Shown here one piece after another: positions 33,036 to 41,574 of a stretch of 44,073 bases of DNA (position 1 is its first letter; every line of letters starts with the position of its first letter). The position numbers and the translations under genes were made by a program. Where the stretch lies: NCBI RefSeq assembly GCF_018066915.1, contig NZ_JAGPVV010000263.1, positions 1 through 44,073 on the forward strand, written 5' to 3'. The DNA comes from Roseovarius sp. GTDB taxonomy: Bacteria; Pseudomonadota; Alphaproteobacteria; Rhodobacterales; Rhodobacteraceae. The notes beneath the pieces were generated by a model. That model was not told where the DNA came from and searched no databases. It was given only the letters and a program-made list of their open reading frames with translations.

Positions 33036-33451
33036 GCCATGGGTGTCTCGGATGCGGCGTCCATGTTCATCCAGATGAGTTCCAAGATGTGACCGTCCGG
33101 ATCTGCCAAGGCGCGGTTGTACATGAAATCCATGTCCATGACCGCTCGGACATCCGCCTCGCCACCGGCGGCCACACCCGTTGAAACCGTGGTGTCGATC
33201 TGCTCTCGACTGTCAAATGTCAGCGCCAGTAGCACTTCGCAGGTTGCATCTGAGTCGGCGATCTTCTTCGGAGTGAACGTCTGAAAGTAGTCACGCACCA
33301 AAAGCTGAAATGTGATCGTGTCGGACCAGACCATGCTGGAGGCTTGATGATCGCTGAATACCTCGTTCTTGTGGCAGCCGATGGCTGTGTAAAAGCGCGT
33401 TGCCTTTGCCAAATCCTTCACAGGCAGGTTCACAAAGATCATCTTCGGCAT
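33032..33451 (-). CDS. VOC family protein, lactoylglutathione lyase-like
   Basis: A 139-residue VOC-fold protein. It opens MIFVNLPVKDLAKATRFYTAIGC, then SSMVWSDTITFQLLVRDYF, DSREQIDTTVSTGVAAGGE and NRALADPDGHILELIWMN with the C-terminal metal-site glutamate. The sequence resembles the PhnB/glyoxalase-like group annotated as extradiol-like or lyase-like; the real reaction is unknown. The ATG at 33451 has AAGGAG nine bases upstream. A frame opened further upstream (to 33733) has some protein-like stretches but no ribosome site that fits. It may be an in-frame fusion to a lost gene rather than a real extension. Confidence 0.85.
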   Translation of the reverse strand: MPKMIFVNLPVKDLAKATRFYTAIGCHKNEVFSDHQASSMVWSDTITFQLLVRDYFQTFTPKKIADSDATCEVLLALTFDSREQIDTTVSTGVAAGGEADVRAVMDMDFMYNRALADPDGHILELIWMNMDAASETPMA

Positions 33452-33784
33452 TTCAATTGCTCCTTTTACGCATGGCACATGATTGTGCGTGGTTCGCGGA
33501 TCGACATGTGACCCAGTACAGGCCAATTCGGATCGGATGTGGAAACTAGCTTCCCACCAGTTCGTGATAGTGCGGTCTCGGTCGTTGATGTGGATTGCCC
33601 CGTTGGTGCTGGAGCAACGCATCTCAGGACCTTTGGGTAGCCCAATCACCAACCCGCCGTCGACGACCTCGCAGGTAATCGTTGGGCGATCAAATTTTCT
33701 CAGGTTTGGGCTCAAATACACAGAGCAGAGCACGCATGAGTGTGCATCTAGCGGGCCTTCTCGACATTCAATGAGGGTCGCCCG
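33452..33784. other. Gap between VOC and RibD/DHFR-like genes
   Basis: No gene is supported in these 333 bp. The minus-strand frame that leads into the VOC gene reads TITCEVVDGGLVIGLPKGPE and NGAIHINDRDRTITNWWEAS, which is oddly protein-like. It could be the remnant of another small gene, but I find no family or start for it. The AAGGAG ribosome site of the VOC gene lies at its left end. Confidence 0.3.
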
Positions 33785-34363
33785 TCATTCGGCCCGGTCC
33801 CGGTCATACCGGACCAGCAGGATGCCCGAGCCAAGCACACGGACGTCAATCAATGCGAAGCGCGCCGCAGATCCCTCGGCCCAGAGACGCTTGCCCCGAC
33901 CGAGCGTGACCGGATAGATCATCAGGTTGACGCGATCAACAAGATCCTGCGCCAGAAGATCGTGGAGCAGGGTTGCACTTCCGTAGACAAGGATATCACC
34001 TCCGTCGGCGGCGCGCAGCCGACGAATATCGGACACCGCATCCTCGCTCAGAATCATGGAATTGGCCCAGGACGCCGTCGTCATGGTTCGGGACGCGATA
34101 TGCTTCGGCAGTTTGTTAATGCGGTCGGCAAAGCCCGCCTCATCCTGCACATGGGGCCAAACGGCCGCGAATCCCTCGTAGGTTCGCCGACCGAACACGA
34201 GCGCATCGCAGGACATCAGTTCCGCATGCTTGAAGCCATCGCCCTCCGGGCCGCGCTTGAACGGCCCCGTCCAGTCACCAAGACCACTCTCCTCCATTCC
34301 GACCGGGTCCTCAATCACGCCATCAAGTGAGATGTATTGCGTCGCGATCAGCTTTCTGGGCAT
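33785..34363 (-). CDS. RibD C-terminal/dihydrofolate reductase-like family protein
   Basis: A 192-residue protein of the RibD_C/DHFR-like superfamily. RKLIATQYISLDGVIEDP opens the Rossmann-like fold. CDALVFGRRTYEGFAAVWP, then DILVYGSATLLHDLLAQDLVDRVNLMIYPVTLGRGKRLW, complete the pattern (GSATL and P-V-x-L-G-x-G-x-R-L-W are typical). It likely binds NADPH and reduces a small heterocycle or is a bystander oxidoreductase; the substrate is unknown. The ATG at 34363 has AAAGGTAA ahead. It is divergent from an XRE/MmyB regulator across 232 bp, so it is that protein's likely target. Confidence 0.87.
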   Translation of the reverse strand: MPRKLIATQYISLDGVIEDPVGMEESGLGDWTGPFKRGPEGDGFKHAELMSCDALVFGRRTYEGFAAVWPHVQDEAGFADRINKLPKHIASRTMTTASWANSMILSEDAVSDIRRLRAADGGDILVYGSATLLHDLLAQDLVDRVNLMIYPVTLGRGKRLWAEGSAARFALIDVRVLGSGILLVRYDRDRAE

Positions 34364-34595
34364 CCGTTCGTTACCTTTCTTTTGAAACCGACCTTGTCCG
34401 AGGGCCGGAGGCGTCAAGGTTTTGCACGAAACCAACGCCTGCGCGATTACCAGACGGGTCATCGTCGGGTGGCAGGGTTTCGCCTAGAAAGTCGTTGGCG
34501 GCATCAAGCGATCCCGCCGCAGCCAAGTTGGGCGTATTCTGAACCGGCGAAAGCGACTTTGGTCCGGGAAGCTGAAAAGGTCGGACATCGAAGCC

Positions 34596-35432
34596 ATGAC
34601 GGTCGGTGACATATTAAAGACGGCGCGCAAGGTTCGAGGGACGTCTCAACTCGACCTTGCGCTCGCGCTTGGCATTTCGCAGCGCCATGTGAGTTTTGTC
34701 GAACGCGGCCGCTCGCGACCGAGCCGGGACCTTATCCTGAACTGGATGGAGGAAGTCGGCGCCACAGTCTCGGCCCGAAACGCAGCCTTGATCGGGGCGG
34801 GCTTTGCAACGGGAGGGCGAGGCCTCGTCTTGCCCGAACGACCCTCGCCTGCCCATCATCAAGTGCTGAGTGCGCATGATCCGCTGCCCGGTCTGATCTT
34901 CGATGCCGACTGGCGGATGGTGCAGATGAATGCCGGCGCAACCTGGCTCTTCCACCACCTGATGGCAGGGTTCTTGGCATCGCCTGAGGGCCAGGTGCCC
35001 TGCTGGGACATGATTGCAGGCGTGGCTCATGCAGGCGGTCTTCTCTCTAGGATGGTTGACCCCTGGATCTACGGCGGACACCTGCTTCGACAGTTGAGGT
35101 TCGAAGAGATGACACGACCCTCGCTTGCGCCGAGGGTGGCGGCGCTGGAACAGGTATTGAGGGCGCGATTCGGCGACCAGATGATGATCGAACCCGGCCA
35201 GTTTGAGCCCGGCCTCGACCTGCACTTCGACACGGCTTATGGAAGGCTCTCGTTCTTCTCCGTCCAGAGCATGTTCCAGCTACCGCAGGATACCGTGCCG
35301 ACATCAGTGCGGGTGGGGCTGTGGTTTCCGGCAAGCGCGGCGGCCCGCACCGTGCTGGAAGAGAACGTGCCGGCCGGCAGCCATGCGCGACCTACATCTG
35401 CGCCGACTGGCCCCCGTCGACGGTCAGCGTGA
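34596..35432 (+). CDS. XRE family regulator with MmyB-like ligand-binding domain
   Basis: A 278-residue regulator. Residues about 3-62 form the Cro/CI helix-turn-helix (ILKTARKVRGTSQLDLALALGISQRHVSFVERGRSRPSRDLILNWM). The remainder is the PAS-like MmyB ligand-binding domain with VLSAHDPLPGLIFDADWRMVQMNAGATWLF. The last 15 or so residues (HARPTSAPTGPRRRSA) are unlike the family end and lie over the 3' end of the convergent SDR gene by 41 bp. It is divergent from the RibD/DHFR-like gene and resembles the other XRE regulator at 37289 in order of domains. The ligand is unknown. Confidence 0.85.
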   Translation: MTVGDILKTARKVRGTSQLDLALALGISQRHVSFVERGRSRPSRDLILNWMEEVGATVSARNAALIGAGFATGGRGLVLPERPSPAHHQVLSAHDPLPGLIFDADWRMVQMNAGATWLFHHLMAGFLASPEGQVPCWDMIAGVAHAGGLLSRMVDPWIYGGHLLRQLRFEEMTRPSLAPRVAALEQVLRARFGDQMMIEPGQFEPGLDLHFDTAYGRLSFFSVQSMFQLPQDTVPTSVRVGLWFPASAAARTVLEENVPAGSHARPTSAPTGPRRRSA

Positions 35433-36150
35433 TGCCGTTCACATAGCTGGATCTGGGTGCGGCAAGAAACAGAACGGCGGTCGCAAGCTCCGTCGGATCA
35501 CCCCAGCGTTTCAAGGGGACGCGCATCTCGACGAAGCTTCGCATGGCCGGGTCTGCGACGAGCGCGGCATTGGCCTCTGTCGCGAAAAGGCCAGGAGCGA
35601 TGGCGTTCACCGTCAGACCGGTCGTGCCGAACTCAACCGCCAGCGCCCGCGTGAGTGCCGAAAGGCCACCCTTGCACGCGACATAGCCCGGATCGCCAGC
35701 GCGTGCGATCCGGGCTGCGATGGACGAGACAAAGATGAGCCGCCCCGCAGACGCGCGTGTCAAGTGCGGCAGCGCTGCGCGTGCGAGGCGGTAGGACGCC
35801 GTCAGGTTCAAGTCGAGGAGGCGCGAGAAATCCTCCGCGCCAAGCTGCGCCGTTGCGCGACGATCGCGGAGCGCCGCGGCGTGGACCAGGATGTCCATGC
35901 CACCGCAGAGGGTCGCCGCGTCGTCCACCAACTGCTCGGCCTCTGAGGCAAGGTCGCAGGCCACGACATCGACCGTGCCGCCCTCGGCGCGTATGATTTC
36001 GGCCGCCTGATCGAGGGATGCGGCATCGCGCGCATTGAGGACAACGCGTGCGCCCGCGCCTGCCAGTGCTCTGGCCATCCCAAGACCCAAGCCACGGCTG
36101 GCACCGGTGACAATTGCGGAACGGCCCGTCAAGTCGAAGGCGTCGATCAT
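35392..36150 (-). CDS. Short-chain dehydrogenase/reductase
   Basis: A 252-residue classical SDR. The cofactor motif is VTGASRGLGLG at residues 14-24, the NNAG-equivalent strand is HAAALRDR, the catalytic serine lies in IFVSSIAARIARAGDP, and Y156-x-x-x-K160 in GYVACKGG completes the active site. It ends GITLTVDGGQSAQM, typical of gluconate 5-dehydrogenase and FabG-like members. It should oxidise or reduce a hydroxyl/keto group with NAD(P)H. I prefer the ATG at 36150. A GTG at 36186 in frame lacks a ribosome site. It is followed by no gene on its strand before the XRE gene it overlaps, and preceded by the exported VOC gene 37 bp upstream. Confidence 0.88.
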   Translation of the reverse strand: MIDAFDLTGRSAIVTGASRGLGLGMARALAGAGARVVLNARDAASLDQAAEIIRAEGGTVDVVACDLASEAEQLVDDAATLCGGMDILVHAAALRDRRATAQLGAEDFSRLLDLNLTASYRLARAALPHLTRASAGRLIFVSSIAARIARAGDPGYVACKGGLSALTRALAVEFGTTGLTVNAIAPGLFATEANAALVADPAMRSFVEMRVPLKRWGDPTELATAVLFLAAPRSSYVNGITLTVDGGQSAQM

Positions 36151-36187
36151 GGGAAATCTACCAGGTGTGTCGCGGTCTGACGTCACT

Positions 36188-36709
36188 TTAATCTATCATA
36201 TAGCGATCCCAGAACCCGGCTTCCGGTGCGATCTGCTGGACGACATCGACCTGCACCCCCGCCGGATCACGGGTCATGAATCGCCGTTGTCCCCACGGCT
36301 CGTCCGTCAGCGGATAAACGATAGGGGCGCCGGCATCGGACAGACGCGCATGGGTGGCGGCAGCGTCAGAAACCTCGATGGTGACAATCATGCCGCGCCC
36401 GTCGAACACCTCGGGTCCCGGCGGGGTCGAGGGATGATCGGGATGCATGAAGGCGATGGTGGTGCCCCGGCTCTCGCCGTCGGCGCCACCGGTCAGATAA
36501 ACGAACCAGCTGGCCTGGAACGCCACCTCGAAGCCGAAATGCTCGCGATAGAAATCTCGCGCCTCGAACAGCGCGGGCGTGGTGATCAGCGGATAGAGAT
36601 CGCGGACAGGCATGGCAGAGGTTTCCAGTGCAGGAGGGATCGTTTCTGCCGAGAGTGCAAGCGTGGAGGCAAGTAGGAGTGGCAGGGCAAATACGGGGAC
36701 ATGGGCCAT
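36188..36709 (-). CDS. VOC family protein with predicted signal peptide
   Basis: A 173-residue protein. The first 21 residues read as a signal peptide (HVPVFALPLLLASTLALSAE), which is uncommon for VOC enzymes. The VOC fold follows with YPLITTPALFEARDFYREHFGFEVAFQASW and GMIVTIEVSDAAATHARL, then EPWGQRRFMTRDPAGVQVDVVQQI. If the signal is real the protein works in the periplasm. If the ATG at 36613 is used instead, it is an ordinary cytosolic VOC protein. The ATG at 36709 has GGAAGA seven bases upstream, favouring the long form. It lies between a membrane protein gene and the SDR gene on the same strand. Confidence 0.8.
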   Translation of the reverse strand: MAHVPVFALPLLLASTLALSAETIPPALETSAMPVRDLYPLITTPALFEARDFYREHFGFEVAFQASWFVYLTGGADGESRGTTIAFMHPDHPSTPPGPEVFDGRGMIVTIEVSDAAATHARLSDAGAPIVYPLTDEPWGQRRFMTRDPAGVQVDVVQQIAPEAGFWDRYMID

Positions 36710-36777
36710 GAGATGTCTTCCGAGCAGGAGGGGTGGCTGACGGGCGCGGAGGTGGCCGTCGCCCGACAAGGGCTTAA

Positions 36778-37170
36778 CTACGCGGCGGCGCGGGCGCTTC
36801 CTGCCCAGGCAGAGGCCTCGAGCCAGGCAAGCACCGCGACCACGGCGGCCTGCACGAGGACGAACGCAATACCAAGCGGAGTCGGTGTCAGCGCGACCAG
36901 AATACCAAGGCTCGCGATCACCCAGCCAGCATTGCCGAGGATCGCCAACCATACCAGCGCCCCACTGCCGGTCCCGAACCGGGCGACCGCAGCCATGAAA
37001 ATCGCAACCGGAACAAGCACGAGACCAGCACCCAGAACCAGCAGGTCCGGCAACCCGGTCAGGGTGGCCAACACGCGGTTGGCTACGAGCAAAATCGCGG
37101 CCATGACGGCGCAAGTCGCCGCGTCGATCAGGAGAATGCGCCTAAGCGCCGGGTTCGAAACGAATGCCAT
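36778..37170 (-). CDS. Hypothetical four-helix membrane protein
   Basis: A 130-residue protein with four evenly spaced hydrophobic helices (about residues 12-32, 40-62, 70-90 and 95-118). The first follows NPALRRILLIDAATCAVMAAILL. The C-terminus is alanine-rich. I do not recognise a named family. The ATG at 37170 has AAAGGA seven bases ahead. It is divergent from the second XRE/MmyB regulator across 118 bp, and upstream of the exported VOC gene by 68 bp. It is thus probably the first gene of a small unit (membrane protein, VOC, SDR) controlled by that regulator. Confidence 0.75.
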   Translation of the reverse strand: MAFVSNPALRRILLIDAATCAVMAAILLVANRVLATLTGLPDLLVLGAGLVLVPVAIFMAAVARFGTGSGALVWLAILGNAGWVIASLGILVALTPTPLGIAFVLVQAAVVAVLAWLEASAWAGSARAAA

Positions 37171-37288
37171 CTGAGGGTCCTTTCAGGTGAAAGTGTCGAT
37201 GACAGTAGCCATAGGCGGCGCACTTGGCTCGGGTCGATTATGCGCGAGGTAATGGTGGCGATCTTTCTTTTCCGTTAGGCTGCCTGCC

Positions 37289-38074
37289 ATGACCCAGCTC
37301 AATCCGTCCTTTGGTGACTTGCTTCGCTCCTGGCGCAACCGCCGGTCGCTCAGCCAGTTGAGTCTGTCAGTAGAGGCCGAGATATCCCAACGTCATCTCA
37401 GCTTCCTTGAATCGGGGCGCAGCGTGCCAAGCCGCGAGATGGTGCTGCGTCTGGCCAGCCAGCTCGAGGTGCCGCTGCGCGATTGCAACGTGCTGCTGGC
37501 CGCCGCAGGCTTCGCCCCGGTCTATCGCGACCGTCCACTCGATGATCCGGACATGGAAGATATGCGCCGCGCAGTCACGGCCATACTGACGGCGCATGAG
37601 CCGTTTCCAGCCCTCGCCATCGACCGGCACTGGACCCTCATCGAGGCGAATGAAGCGGTTGGCCCCTTGCTCGCGGGCGTCGGCACGGCGTTGCTTGTGC
37701 CGCCCCTCAACGTTTTGCGCCTGTCACTGCACCCCGAGGGGCTGGCCCCGCGGATCGAGAATTACCGCGAGTGGCGGTGCCATATTCTCCACCGGCTCGA
37801 CCGCCAGATCGCGCAGGTCGCGGACCCCGTGCTCGCTGACCTTCGCGACGAGGTCGCAGACTACCCGGTGCCGGTCGACACGGCGCCCTGGCGCGCTGGC
37901 CCTCCTAATGTGATCGCGACACCAATGCGCCTGCGCAGCGAGGTCGGGCGCCTCAACCTGCTGAGCGCCACCACGATCTTCGGCACTGCTCTGGACGTGA
38001 CCCTGTCTGAACTTGCGATCGAGACATTCCTTCCCGCCGACAAGGAGACACGCGATCTGCTGTTCAGGCGATGA
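37289..38074 (+). CDS. XRE family regulator with MmyB-like ligand-binding domain
   Basis: A 261-residue regulator with the same order as the one at 34596. The helix-turn-helix is at about residues 6-65 (GDLLRSWRNRRSLSQLSLSVEAEISQRHLSFLESGRSVPSREMVLRLASQLEV). The MmyB-like domain follows with ILTAHEPFPALAIDRHWTLIEANEAVGPLL. It ends as expected for the family (ETFLPADKETRDLLFRR), unlike its neighbour. It is divergent from the membrane-protein/VOC/SDR unit and probably represses or activates it in response to a small ligand. The start at 37289 has no strong ribosome site. Confidence 0.85.
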   Translation: MTQLNPSFGDLLRSWRNRRSLSQLSLSVEAEISQRHLSFLESGRSVPSREMVLRLASQLEVPLRDCNVLLAAAGFAPVYRDRPLDDPDMEDMRRAVTAILTAHEPFPALAIDRHWTLIEANEAVGPLLAGVGTALLVPPLNVLRLSLHPEGLAPRIENYREWRCHILHRLDRQIAQVADPVLADLRDEVADYPVPVDTAPWRAGPPNVIATPMRLRSEVGRLNLLSATTIFGTALDVTLSELAIETFLPADKETRDLLFRR

Positions 38075-38142
38075 CGCGTAGCAGAGGCTGGGATCGGGTA
38101 ACAGATTGCACATATGCCGAAAGGCTTGGAGATAGTGCCCGG

Positions 38143-38514
38143 TCACGTTGTAAGATGGCCTGCAAAGCCAAAAATTGCCACCACCGCAAAGGCGATCCAC
38201 TGCGGCATGTCACGATGCAGCTGTCGCTTCCAGATCACGACGGCAAAACTCCACAGGGCAAGCAGTGAAATCATCACCGTCCCTGCTAGGGCATACTCTC
38301 TCCATGCATCCGATATTACGGCGCCAATGTAGGCTGCAGCGGCCCCAAGCATGACCAAAGTTACAAGATGCCAGCACAAGAAGAGAACGCAGACCACGTC
38401 TTCCTTCAACTCCCGCGATGCAAGCAGCGGGTTCACGATTTTCCTCTGCCCCGCAGTCAGATGAATGTAGCTCAGAAACAGAAGGCCAAGCGCGGCGATC
38501 CAGTAAAACACCAT
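38143..38514 (-). CDS. Hypothetical four-helix membrane protein
   Basis: A 123-residue protein with four hydrophobic stretches: FYWIAALGLLFLSYIHL, VVCVLFLCWHLVTLVMLGAAAAYIGAVI, GTVMISLLALWSFAVVIW and WIAFAVVAIFGFAGHL. The polar segment TAGQRKIVNPLLASRELKED connects helix one and two. I do not recognise the family. I start at the ATG at 38514 because the first helix begins there, with a GGGGAA run about eight bases upstream; the longer frame is not membrane-like. It ends 68 bp from the convergent XRE gene. No function can be proposed. Confidence 0.6.
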   Translation of the reverse strand: MVFYWIAALGLLFLSYIHLTAGQRKIVNPLLASRELKEDVVCVLFLCWHLVTLVMLGAAAAYIGAVISDAWREYALAGTVMISLLALWSFAVVIWKRQLHRDMPQWIAFAVVAIFGFAGHLTT

Positions 38515-38666
38515 GACGTTTCCCCAATTCTCGACATGCACTGAACGCGCCAAGTTATCTAGAAATGTGCGACCACGGTCGACCCAGAATTGGCACATGA
38601 AATGCCTTCTTTGCGTTCCAGGTGCGTGGTTCGGCATTGATTTGCTGGGCGTTGAAAGGGTCGTGT

Positions 38667-39950
38667 TTACCGAAGAGCCGCAGGAAGAAAGAGAGCGAGT
38701 TGTGGCAAGGCAATGAGCGCTGCGACCATGAGCAACATCATGATGACATAGGGGATGGTGCCCAGCATCACTTCGCTCAACTTGCCGCTTTTTCGAGCAC
38801 CTTGCACCACGTAGAGGTTCAAGCCGACTGGTGGCGTGATCAGTGCCATTTCGATGAGAACGATCATAAGGATGCCGAACCAGATCACATCATAGCCTTG
38901 CGCGAGGACAAGCGGCACAATGATCGGGATAGTCACAACCATCAGCGATAGAGTTTCGATGAAGAAGCCAAGGACGATGTAAATGCAGACCACCACGAGA
39001 ATCGTCATCAGAGGCGAAAGACCAAGCCCTTCTAGAAATGCGCTGAGGTCCCGTCCAATTCCAGCTGAGGCCAAGGTGAAGTTCAAAAACGATGCACCGA
39101 TCACGACGAGCATGATCATCGAAGTGATTTTGACTGTTCCAACAACGCTGTCCGCAAACATCTGGCGCGAAATACCACCAAAAATGGCTGCGATTGCAAG
39201 AGCGCCCGCGACACCAACAGCAGCAGCTTCTGTCGGTGTCGCCCAGCCCTTGTAGATTGTTCCAATAATGATTGAGAACAGCAAGACAATCGGCCCAAGA
39301 TGCAGGAGAGCCCGCAGCATTTCGGTGAACGGGAATGTGCGTCGCGGTCCTCCCAACTCTGGCTTCATCGCACAGATGATGACGGTGACAGCCATGAAAG
39401 ATAGCGCAAGAAGGATGCCTGGCAGCAATCCGGCCAAGAAAAGTTGCGGAATTGAAGACTGTGTGAGGAAACCGTAAACAATAAGGTTGATCGACGGTGG
39501 TATCATGATGCCAAGCGTTCCTCCAGCTGCAATGGCGCCAGAAAAGAGCCTCGGATCATAGCCAAGCCTTTCCGCTTGGGGCATGGCGACGGTTGCAACA
39601 GTTGCCGCGGTCGCAACGGAAGAACCCGATGTAGCAGAAAACATGGTGGCTGTCGCGATATTGGCATGCACCAGCCCGCCCGGAAGCCAGGACACCCAGC
39701 GATCCAGAGCGGTGTAGGTTCGCTCTGCAATGCCGCTGCGAACAAGGATCTCGCCCAAAAGGACAAAGAATGGAACCGCGATAAGTGTTGCATTGTTCGA
39801 CGTAGACCAGACTAGGTTTCCAAGACCTTTGATCAAAGGGAATGGGCTGAAGACGGCATCTACACCGAAACCAAGAAGAAACAGAACGATCCCTACAGGT
39901 ATCGACAGGGTGAGCAGCGCCAGAAGACCCACTGAAACAAAAGTGATCAT
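38667..39950 (-). CDS. dctM: TRAP transporter large permease (DctM), second system
   Basis: A 427-residue protein with about twelve helices. Markers are LIAVPFFVLLGEILVRSGIAERTY near residue 60, ATMFSATSGSSVATAATVATVAMPQAERLGYDP near 105, GGTLGIMIPPSINLIVYG near 150 and GWATPTEAAAVGVAGALA near 240. It is clearly different in sequence from the DctM at 8645 and represents a separate system. The ATG at 39950 overlaps the dctQ stop (ATGA). It is the last gene of the minus-strand unit that begins with the DUF1445 gene, possibly with the LysR gene. The substrate is probably an organic acid. Confidence 0.92.
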   Translation of the reverse strand: MITFVSVGLLALLTLSIPVGIVLFLLGFGVDAVFSPFPLIKGLGNLVWSTSNNATLIAVPFFVLLGEILVRSGIAERTYTALDRWVSWLPGGLVHANIATATMFSATSGSSVATAATVATVAMPQAERLGYDPRLFSGAIAAGGTLGIMIPPSINLIVYGFLTQSSIPQLFLAGLLPGILLALSFMAVTVIICAMKPELGGPRRTFPFTEMLRALLHLGPIVLLFSIIIGTIYKGWATPTEAAAVGVAGALAIAAIFGGISRQMFADSVVGTVKITSMIMLVVIGASFLNFTLASAGIGRDLSAFLEGLGLSPLMTILVVVCIYIVLGFFIETLSLMVVTIPIIVPLVLAQGYDVIWFGILMIVLIEMALITPPVGLNLYVVQGARKSGKLSEVMLGTIPYVIMMLLMVAALIALPQLALFLPAALR

Positions 39951-40495
39951 TGCAGGCTTTCCTCATCGCTGAAGGTTCCGATGGCGGCTGCACCGGCCTC
40001 GAAGTTGCCCTTAAGTATGAGCAGAAGAGCGGCAATGAGTGTCAACCATGCGACGATTGCGAACCAAGCCCATCCGGCAAACCAGGGCAATTGAACGATC
40101 CAAAGCGGTGTCTCGAGTGGCGTGTTCGCGCGCGAACTATTCGCAATAGAACGCTCAAGGACTGGCCAGCATTTTATGGCGATGACGGTGATTGTGATCG
40201 ACAGTGCCGCCATCGCAAACAGATCGAAGACGGACTTGCCGAGCGCACCGACACGCCCCCGAAGGATGTCTATACGAACATGGCTCAATTCAAGAAGGGC
40301 AAAGCCCATGCCCCAGGAGGTTACAATGGCCATGACATATCCACTGATTTCGTCTGTTCCTCCAAGAGAGGACCCAACTTTCCGAAGGATGATGTCGGCG
40401 AGCACGTAAAGCGCACAGGTAAGCAGGATTGCTCCGATGAGCATCGCCACCAACGTGTTGAGCCATCGCAAGCGCCCAATCAGTTTTTCAGCCAT
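39947..40495 (-). CDS. dctQ: TRAP transporter small permease (DctQ), second system
   Basis: A 182-residue membrane protein with four hydrophobic helices. The helix 2-3 region has EISGYVMAIVTSWGMGFALLELSHVRIDILRGRV, the typical H-V-R-I-D pattern of DctQ. It partners the large permease in the inner membrane. The ATG at 40495 lies 23 bp after dctP. The stop overlaps the dctM start by four bases, indicating coupled translation. Confidence 0.88.
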   Translation of the reverse strand: MAEKLIGRLRWLNTLVAMLIGAILLTCALYVLADIILRKVGSSLGGTDEISGYVMAIVTSWGMGFALLELSHVRIDILRGRVGALGKSVFDLFAMAALSITITVIAIKCWPVLERSIANSSRANTPLETPLWIVQLPWFAGWAWFAIVAWLTLIAALLLILKGNFEAGAAAIGTFSDEESLQ

Positions 40496-40518
40496 TCTGA
40501 TCCCTTCCCAGAGATTTC

Positions 40519-41553
40519 TCAGTTCGTGCTGATCGAGACACCAGCGGCTTTTCCGACGGTTTCATTCCAGCGCGCGGTCCATTCTGGTCCTGCCCGGTCC
40601 GCCCACTCCGGAAGAACTTGCATTTCAAGGATTTCCCTAGCCTTGGCGAAGTCCGCATCGCTGACGGAGACAAGGGTCATCGCGCGCGAATCTCCTGACG
40701 TGCAGGTGCCATTGCCGGTCAGGCAGGCGATATCGTTTTCGAGTGCGCCTTGCGCATCGGCCCAGGCCGGATCCTCGAGCTTGGTCGTCACCTCAGCTTG
40801 GATCAGCGTCTGAAGATCCGGCGACAGGCTGTTCCACTTGTCGAGATTGACGGCCGTCACAACCGGGTCCCAACCGCCGAGAGGCAACGGCAAAAGATGG
40901 GTCGAAACTTCCCACCAACCAGCGCTGTAGCCCGATCCTGCACCAGTGACTGCGCAGTCGACCACACCCTTCTGGAGTGCGCCGGGCACCTCTGCGAAGC
41001 TAACGTTGACGCCCTCGGCACCGAGCGCTTCAAGAAACTTTGCGGTCATCCGGCCCGATGCGCGCACCTTGAGATCTTTGAGATCGTCTAGGCTGGCAAT
41101 CTCGTGGTTGCAAAAGACGACTTGGGGCGGATAAGGCGCGATCGCCAACACATGGCTATTGAAACGCGCATTGTATATGTCTTCGATCATCGGCTTGGCG
41201 GCATCAACGAGCGCTTTTTCGTCCATGGCCGTCAAGGCCAACAATGGGACGTCCAGTCCCTCCAATTCCGGGGCGTCGGCCACGGCGTAGTCCGCGACCG
41301 TCATGCCGACATCGTAGACCCCCTGGCCGAGGAGTGTGTAGACGTCGGCTACGCCGAGATTCATCTGGTCATGTGTGGTAAGGTTCACACTCACCTCTCC
41401 GCGTGACGCCTCTGGAAGGATGGTTGACCAGAAAGGTGCCTCGAACTGCTTGTGCAGCGGCAAGCTTGACCAGCTGCCGACCACCGACAGGTCTTCGGCA
41501 ATGGCCGGCGATGCAAACATCGCAGCGCTCATCATCAGGATCTTCTTTTTCAT
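40519..41553 (-). CDS. dctP: TRAP transporter substrate-binding protein (DctP), second system
   Basis: A 344-residue periplasmic receptor. Residues 1-19 are a signal peptide (KKKILMMSAAMFASPAIA). The mature protein carries LKDLKVRASGRMTAKFLEALGAEGVNVSFAEVPGALQKGVVDCAVTGAGSG, where the arginine in VRASGRM occupies the usual carboxylate-binding place. It includes four cysteines, among them a close pair, CLTGNGTC, that could form a periplasmic disulfide. It lies 21 bp after the DUF1445 gene, so the hydro-lyase and transporter probably share a pathway. The ligand is unknown, perhaps a hydroxy or oxo dicarboxylate. Confidence 0.92.
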   Translation of the reverse strand: MKKKILMMSAAMFASPAIAEDLSVVGSWSSLPLHKQFEAPFWSTILPEASRGEVSVNLTTHDQMNLGVADVYTLLGQGVYDVGMTVADYAVADAPELEGLDVPLLALTAMDEKALVDAAKPMIEDIYNARFNSHVLAIAPYPPQVVFCNHEIASLDDLKDLKVRASGRMTAKFLEALGAEGVNVSFAEVPGALQKGVVDCAVTGAGSGYSAGWWEVSTHLLPLPLGGWDPVVTAVNLDKWNSLSPDLQTLIQAEVTTKLEDPAWADAQGALENDIACLTGNGTCTSGDSRAMTLVSVSDADFAKAREILEMQVLPEWADRAGPEWTARWNETVGKAAGVSISTN

Positions 41554-41574
41554 GGGGCTCTCCCTTTTGGTTGA

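Noticed and set aside
33452-33733. In-frame extension of the VOC gene at 33032
   Set aside because: The AAGGAG site at the ATG 33451 decides the start. The extension has no family, though parts look protein-like.
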